From Candidatus Parcubacteria bacterium (lineage in GTDB: Bacteria > Patescibacteriota > Minisyncoccia > JAHIHE01 > JAGLIN01): DNA of 5,148 nucleotides. The stretch is taken from positions 1-5,148 of the forward strand of contig JAGLIN010000100.1 of assembly GCA_023142975.1 (NCBI GenBank). The letters are read 5' to 3'. Numbering within the stretch: the first letter of the stretch is position 1; every line of letters starts with the position of its first letter. Under the pieces are notes generated by a model that had not been told where the DNA came from, ran no database searches, and was given only the letters and a program-made list of their open reading frames with translations. The translations under genes and the position numbers were made by a program. Below, piece by piece: positions 4,245 to 5,148 of the stretch.

Positions 4245-5148
4245 ATGAAAAAAATAGTAGTAATAAGAAATTTTGATTTTACGCCAAAGCAAGTAGAACG
4301 CTTAAAAAAATTAGGCGATGTTAAGTTTTATAATAATTCTCCTGCTACCAAAGAAGAATGGTTAAATAGAGCAAAAGATGCGGATGTTATTTGTAGTGGA
4401 AACTTCGGCTTAAAAGATAATTTAAATAAATTAAAAAATGTTTTTATAACATACCCATTTGTTGCTCTTGATGGTATTAATATTGAACAATTGAAAAGAA
4501 ATAATATTACATTGGCAAATAGTCCCGGTTGTAATAAAGACGCTGTATCAGAATGGGTTATATCTATGACTTTAAATCTATTTAGAAAATTTCCTCAATT
4601 TATTAAAAATAATAATTTACCGAAAGGCGAGATGCCAGAAATAACACAAAGTATTAAGAATAAAAATGTGACTATTTTAGGAAATGGCAATATTGGATCA
4701 AGAGTTGGTGAATTATGCAAAACTTTTGAAATGAATGTTACATATTTTAAAAGGGACGATAATTTATTGGAGAAAACTAAAAACGCTGATGTAATAATTA
4801 ATTGTTTAAGCCCAGAAAGAGATACAAATAATTTGTTAGACAAAAATTTCTTTTTCTCTTTAAAAAGAAGTTCCTATTTTATAACTTTTACAAAAAAAGA
4901 AATATATGATGCTGATGCAATGATAGAAGCTTTAGATAAAAATATTTTAAGCGGAGTTGCTGATGATTGCGCGAGTGAGATAGTGGGGGATATTTACAAT
5001 AATTATTATCAAAAATTATTAAAACATAAAAAGATTCTTGTGACTCCGCATATTGCGTGGAGTGCTGACAGTTCTATTTTTAACGGAAACGAAATGGTTA
5101 TTGATAATATTGAAGCGTGGATAAAAGGGTGTCCGCAAAATTTAATTA
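4245..5148 (+). CDS. D-isomer-specific 2-hydroxyacid dehydrogenase family protein (3' end outside window)
   Basis: The frame is open from the ATG at 4245 through the window end (301 codons so far), probably nearly complete since family members are usually 310-340 residues. Enzymes of this soluble family reduce 2-keto acids or oxidise D-2-hydroxy acids with NAD(P). Visible features are ANSPGCNKDAVSEWVISM (91-108), equivalent to the family's NTPG..AEHT segment; the Rossmann motif GNGNIG (146-151) preceded by VTIL; and TPHIAWS (267-273) with catalytic His269. The usual catalytic arginine of INTARG appears replaced: ITFTKKEIYD (213-222) places Lys217 there. The acidic residue that usually ends beta-2 is missing (YFKRDD, 167-172), which hints at NADP. 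The expected LDVFE.EP segment is altered (VADDCASEIV, 238-247). Substrate unknown; possibly divergent or not a dehydrogenase. No Shine-Dalgarno precedes the ATG. Confidence 0.88.
   Translation, partial: MKKIVVIRNFDFTPKQVERLKKLGDVKFYNNSPATKEEWLNRAKDADVICSGNFGLKDNLNKLKNVFITYPFVALDGINIEQLKRNNITLANSPGCNKDAVSEWVISMTLNLFRKFPQFIKNNNLPKGEMPEITQSIKNKNVTILGNGNIGSRVGELCKTFEMNVTYFKRDDNLLEKTKNADVIINCLSPERDTNNLLDKNFFFSLKRSSYFITFTKKEIYDADAMIEALDKNILSGVADDCASEIVGDIYNNYYQKLLKHKKILVTPHIAWSADSSIFNGNEMVIDNIEAWIKGCPQNLI

Noticed and set aside
4595..4843. 82-codon minus strand frame
   Set aside because: It is antisense to the dehydrogenase Rossmann region and has no supporting signals.

Overview
The window is AT-rich and carries bacterial genes with the standard code: the 123-residue gene ends in TGA, and all tryptophans seen are TGG. 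The codon use, the near absence of Shine-Dalgarno sequences before three of four genes, and many short tandem and palindromic repeats (some inside essential genes) suggest a Candidate Phyla Radiation (Patescibacteria, Parcubacteria-like) genome. That placement is an inference of moderate confidence; nothing in the window is diagnostic.

Layout. Bases 2-40 look like the last codons of an upstream gene on the + strand. Then come pheS (52-1077), a short intergenic stretch with a period-8 repeat, a small unrecognised gene on the opposite strand (1177-1548), a divergent promoter region (1549-1637), and pheT (1638-4133). A repeat-filled spacer follows (period-7 array plus a REP-like hairpin). Last is a 2-hydroxyacid dehydrogenase family gene (4245 onward) that runs off the end of the window. 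No gene-free stretch reaches 300 bases.

How the genes work together. PheS and PheT form the (alpha-beta)2 phenylalanyl-tRNA synthetase, which charges tRNA-Phe and edits mischarged Tyr-tRNA-Phe. The genes are normally adjacent. Here they are separated by an antisense unit with its own consensus-like promoter, strong Shine-Dalgarno and intrinsic terminator, which resembles an inserted self-contained gene. The dehydrogenase has no evident link to the synthetase.

Most interesting is the repeat load. PheT carries two in-frame palindromic insertions: a 37-bp element with perfect 17-bp arms, and a roughly 100-bp GC-rich element with 15-bp perfect outer arms and two internal hairpins. Both fall in segments where PheT normally varies, and without them the protein has ordinary length. 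Period-7 arrays lie inside pheS and pheT, and period-7 and period-8 arrays plus a REP-like hairpin lie between genes. Together they look like families of small repeats that tolerate insertion into coding sequence, similar in principle to Rickettsia palindromic elements.
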